Source of the DNA: URHD0088 sp041488295
GTDB lineage: Bacteria > Pseudomonadota > Alphaproteobacteria > ATCC43930 > CGMCC-115725
DNA length: 22,714 nucleotides
Assembly: GCA_041488295.1 (NCBI GenBank)
Contig: JBGPOZ010000048.1
Span: 1 to 22,714 of the forward strand
Reading direction: 5' to 3'
The position numbers and the translations under genes were made by a program. Positions 20,486 to 22,714 of the stretch are shown here, piece by piece (position 1 is the first letter of the stretch; every line of letters begins with the position of its first letter). The notes under the pieces were generated by a model. The model saw only the letters and a list, made by a program, of their open reading frames with translations, was not told where the DNA came from and did not search any database.

Positions 20486-21435
20486 TCGACCGTTATCAAG
20501 GTGCCGGTTTCGCCCGCGAGAGCCCGGCCGAGGTTGGGCGGGTTCGTGATCAGAGCACAATTGCCGCCGCCCTCCAGAAACTCGATAATAGCGCTGATCT
20601 TCGGACCCATGCTGCCTTTGTCGAATTGGTCCGCCGCGTAGTAGTGCTTTGCTTCCGCGAGCGTCATCCGATCGAGCCAACGCTGGCTGGGCTTGTTGTA
20701 GTCAATCGCGACCTTCTCGACGCCGGTCGAAATAACCAGAATGTCAGCTTTCATATCGCGGCCGAGAAGGCTGGAGGCCAGATCCTTGTCGATGACCGCT
20801 TCGACACCTTTGAGCTGTCCCGTTTCATCCTCGATAACTGGAATGCCGCCGCCGCCGCAGGCGATGACGAGATAGCCGGCGCGCGCGAGGAACCGAATCA
20901 CGTCAAGCTCGACGATCGCCTTTGGTCGCGGCGATGGAACAACACGCCGCCAGCCACGCCCCGCGTCCTCCTTGACCGTCCAGCCCTGCTGCTTGGCAAG
21001 ACGGTGCGCGGTTGCCTCGTCCATATGCGATCCGATCGGCTTGCTCGGATCGGCGAAGGCCGGGTCGTCGCGATCTACGAGCATCTGCGTCACCAATGCG
21101 GCGGGTTCACACATGAGGTTGCGCCTGCGGAACTCGTTGCGCAGCGCGCGAACGAACATGTAGCCGATTGCCCCTTGTAGATCGGCGCCGGCGTAATCCA
21201 TCGGCACGGGCGCCACTTCGTGTATGGAGAGTTCCGAACGGCGCAGGATGAACCCGACCTGCGGCCCGTTTCCGTGCGTCAGCACCACGTTCCAACCTAC
21301 CTCGATCATGTCGACAATGTAGCGTGCGGTGACCGCGACAGCCTCGTACTGGTCCGGGATCGATTCGTGCGATTTGTCACGGATCAGTGAATTTCCGCCG
21401 ACAGCAACGACGGCAAGCTTGCTCTGGGATGCCAT
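20482..21435 (-). CDS. Carbamate kinase (catabolic; AllK/ArcC-like)
   Basis: 317 residues, as expected for carbamate kinase. The N-terminal VVAVGGNSLI, VVLTHGNGPQVGFI, PMDYAGADLQGAIGYMF, RRVVPSPRPKAIVE, VIACGGGGIPVIED, VEAVIDKDLASSLLG, and GSMGPKISAIIEFLEGGG are all family-diagnostic. It transfers phosphate from carbamoyl phosphate to ADP, yielding ATP and carbamate, which breaks down to ammonia and CO2. AAGGGG precedes the ATG at 21435, 28 nt after the upstream stop. No arginine deiminase or ornithine carbamoyltransferase is present; pairing with an AllG-like protein points to carbamoyl phosphate made from oxalurate, as in E. coli allantoin catabolism, rather than to the arginine deiminase pathway. 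Confidence 0.92.
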   Translation of the reverse strand: MASQSKLAVVAVGGNSLIRDKSHESIPDQYEAVAVTARYIVDMIEVGWNVVLTHGNGPQVGFILRRSELSIHEVAPVPMDYAGADLQGAIGYMFVRALRNEFRRRNLMCEPAALVTQMLVDRDDPAFADPSKPIGSHMDEATAHRLAKQQGWTVKEDAGRGWRRVVPSPRPKAIVELDVIRFLARAGYLVIACGGGGIPVIEDETGQLKGVEAVIDKDLASSLLGRDMKADILVISTGVEKVAIDYNKPSQRWLDRMTLAEAKHYYAADQFDKGSMGPKISAIIEFLEGGGNCALITNPPNLGRALAGETGTLITVE

Positions 21436-21463
21436 CTATAACGCCCCTTCAGCTCTGCTCAGA

Positions 21464-22714
21464 TCACGGCTCCAGTGTGCTAGCGAGCGCCACGACAGCT
21501 TCGGCAAAACAGGCCATAGGGGCGCGAGTCACGCCGGCACCGATTTGCCCGATTCCGGCCTCGCGATGCGCAATTCCGGTGTTGATCACCGGCAAGATCC
21601 CGCTGTCGACCACTTTCCGGACGTCGATGCCGGCGGGCGTTCCGCCGAAATTGAGCGCTGGCAGGGTGAAGGCGTTGTTTGCGCCCGATGTGATGTGCGC
21701 CATCGCCATCGTGTTGGCCACGGCGTCCTGGGCCGTGCCGCCGACAAACTTTATGATCGCAGGGGCAGCCGCCATCGCGAAGCCGCCAAGTCCCGCCGTC
21801 TCGGTGATGGCGCTGTCGCCGAGGTCGGGCGCCGCATCGGCAATGCTGTAGCCAGGAAAATAGAGACCGTCGACGAGCGGGGCCGGCGCCGTAAACCACC
21901 GCTTGCCAGTACCGCTGACGCGAATGCCGAACTCGACACCGTTACGGCACATCGCGGTAACAATGCTGCTTCCCGCGACACCGTGCGCCGCATCGAGCAT
22001 TGCCTTGCACGCCGCCATCGAGATGTTGAGAAAGAAATGATCGTTTCCGGCGATAAACTCAATTGCACTCGCGACATGCTCGGCTGGCGCTCCCGAGCGC
22101 AGCATCGCTGGGACGAGCCGTTTGAGCAGCAGCCCCGAAGCCGCTGTGTTACGGTTGTGGACCTCATCGCCCATGTGCAGCGCCTGAGCGATCAGCGGCT
22201 TGATCTCGATCCCGCCGAGCGCGGCGAGCGCGAGCTTCAGCGTCGGCGCGAGGACCGTCGCCATCCATCTCAGCCGCTCCCGCACCTCGACGTTGTTGGC
22301 GCCGAAGCGGAGGACCTTGCCCAGCCCCTCGTTGAGGTTGCTGAAAGCTCGGTTGCCGTGCGTTGCGTCGCGCACCTGCCAGACGGGCATCGACGGGCTG
22401 ATGATCCCTGCCATCGGACCCACTGAGGCGTGATCATGGCAGGGCTCGAATGCGATCGCGCCGTCTTCGGCCAACCGGTTGGCGCGGTCGATATCTGCCG
22501 CCCAACCCTCATAGAGGATGGCACCGATGATCGCGCCGCGCATCGGTCCGCACATGTCCCGCCAGGCGATGGGCGGGCCGGCATGACAAATCATGCGCTC
22601 GTGCATCCCCGGCAGCGCGTCACGTGCCTGGGCGATCCCTTCGAGAACCGGCTCGGCGGAGGCGTAGTTGCCGAAAGCGAACCGATTGGCGGCGTCCACG
22701 ATCGGGTTGCCGAC
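21464..22714 (-). CDS. DUF1116 protein, oxamate carbamoyltransferase subunit AllG-like (5' end at window edge)
   Basis: 416 codons in frame to the window edge. E. coli AllG (YlbE) is about 419 residues and HAGPP sits at a similar distance from the edge, so only a few residues are probably missing; a GTG at 22699 is possible but lacks a ribosome binding site. Diagnostic stretches: CHAGPPIAWRDMCGPMRGA, GNRAFSNLNEGLGKVLRFGA, GDEVHNRNTAAS, NDHFFLNISMAACKAMLDAA, FGIRVSGTGKRWFTAP, GDSAITETAGLGGFAM and INTGIAHREAGIGQIGAG. In E. coli, AllF (FdrA), AllG and AllH together form oxamate carbamoyltransferase, which splits oxalurate into oxamate and carbamoyl phosphate. The carbamate kinase gene follows directly. 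FdrA- and AllH-like genes would be expected just beyond the right edge. Confidence 0.85.
   Translation of the reverse strand, partial: VGNPIVDAANRFAFGNYASAEPVLEGIAQARDALPGMHERMICHAGPPIAWRDMCGPMRGAIIGAILYEGWAADIDRANRLAEDGAIAFEPCHDHASVGPMAGIISPSMPVWQVRDATHGNRAFSNLNEGLGKVLRFGANNVEVRERLRWMATVLAPTLKLALAALGGIEIKPLIAQALHMGDEVHNRNTAASGLLLKRLVPAMLRSGAPAEHVASAIEFIAGNDHFFLNISMAACKAMLDAAHGVAGSSIVTAMCRNGVEFGIRVSGTGKRWFTAPAPLVDGLYFPGYSIADAAPDLGDSAITETAGLGGFAMAAAPAIIKFVGGTAQDAVANTMAMAHITSGANNAFTLPALNFGGTPAGIDVRKVVDSGILPVINTGIAHREAGIGQIGAGVTRAPMACFAEAVVALASTLEP

Noticed and set aside
1..22714. CRISPR arrays, tRNA or rRNA genes, toxin-antitoxin or defence genes
   Set aside because: No regularly spaced repeats, no tRNA-like cloverleaf and no defence protein families were recognised anywhere in the window.

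Overview
The window is GC-rich and tightly packed, with frequent 4-nt start/stop overlaps. Its protein families suggest an alphaproteobacterium, most likely Hyphomicrobiales (Bradyrhizobium-like). The hints are the style of the small tyrosine recombinase, a GGAAC-N16-CGTC promoter word resembling EcfG sites, and degenerate intergenic repeat words typical of that group. The taxonomic call is inference. No rRNA, tRNA or CRISPR was seen.

Layout. 1-1495 (-) is the 5' part of a dimethylglycine/sarcosine dehydrogenase-like flavoprotein, cut by the window edge. 1901-9269 (-) is a six-gene overlapping operon, read right to left: M20 N-carbamoyl amino acid hydrolase, D-arginine-dehydrogenase-like flavoprotein, two Dpp/Opp-type permeases, a fused double ABC ATPase, and a HisC-like aminotransferase. 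Divergent from it (9422-11544, +) are the cognate substrate-binding protein and a GlcG/HbpS-like protein. 11561-12852 (-) holds a RidA protein and an N-carbamoyl-D-amino acid hydrolase. Divergent again (12944-16085, +) are a PuuE-type deacetylase-fold amidase, a D-aminoacylase and a PhzF-like protein, overlapping by 4 nt each. A nitroreductase (16107-16940, -) ends the block. 17152-17793 (-) is a small tyrosine recombinase flanked by gene-poor DNA with degenerate repeats. 18057-19598 (-) is a Rieske/FAD reductase fusion. 19781-22714 (-) is an AllG-like oxamate carbamoyltransferase subunit, a carbamate kinase and a GntR/FCD regulator, with the 5' end running off the window.

How the genes may work together. 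The 1.9-16.9 kb block reads as a scavenging route for N-substituted amino acids, especially D-forms: import by the Dpp-like ABC system; ring opening or amide cleavage by the PuuE-like protein; removal of N-carbamoyl groups by two unrelated enzymes that classically have opposite stereospecificity; removal of N-acyl groups by the D-aminoacylase; oxidation of the D-amino acid to an imine by the DauA-like enzyme; imine hydrolysis by RidA; and possible re-amination to an L-amino acid by the HisC-like enzyme. No dihydropyrimidinase-type hydantoinase is present, so the PuuE-like protein is the best local candidate for a cyclic-ureide opener. The allG/carbamate kinase pair at the right edge belongs to ureide (allantoin-oxalurate) catabolism and recovers a carbamoyl group as ATP. 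The substrate of the whole locus is not known from sequence alone.
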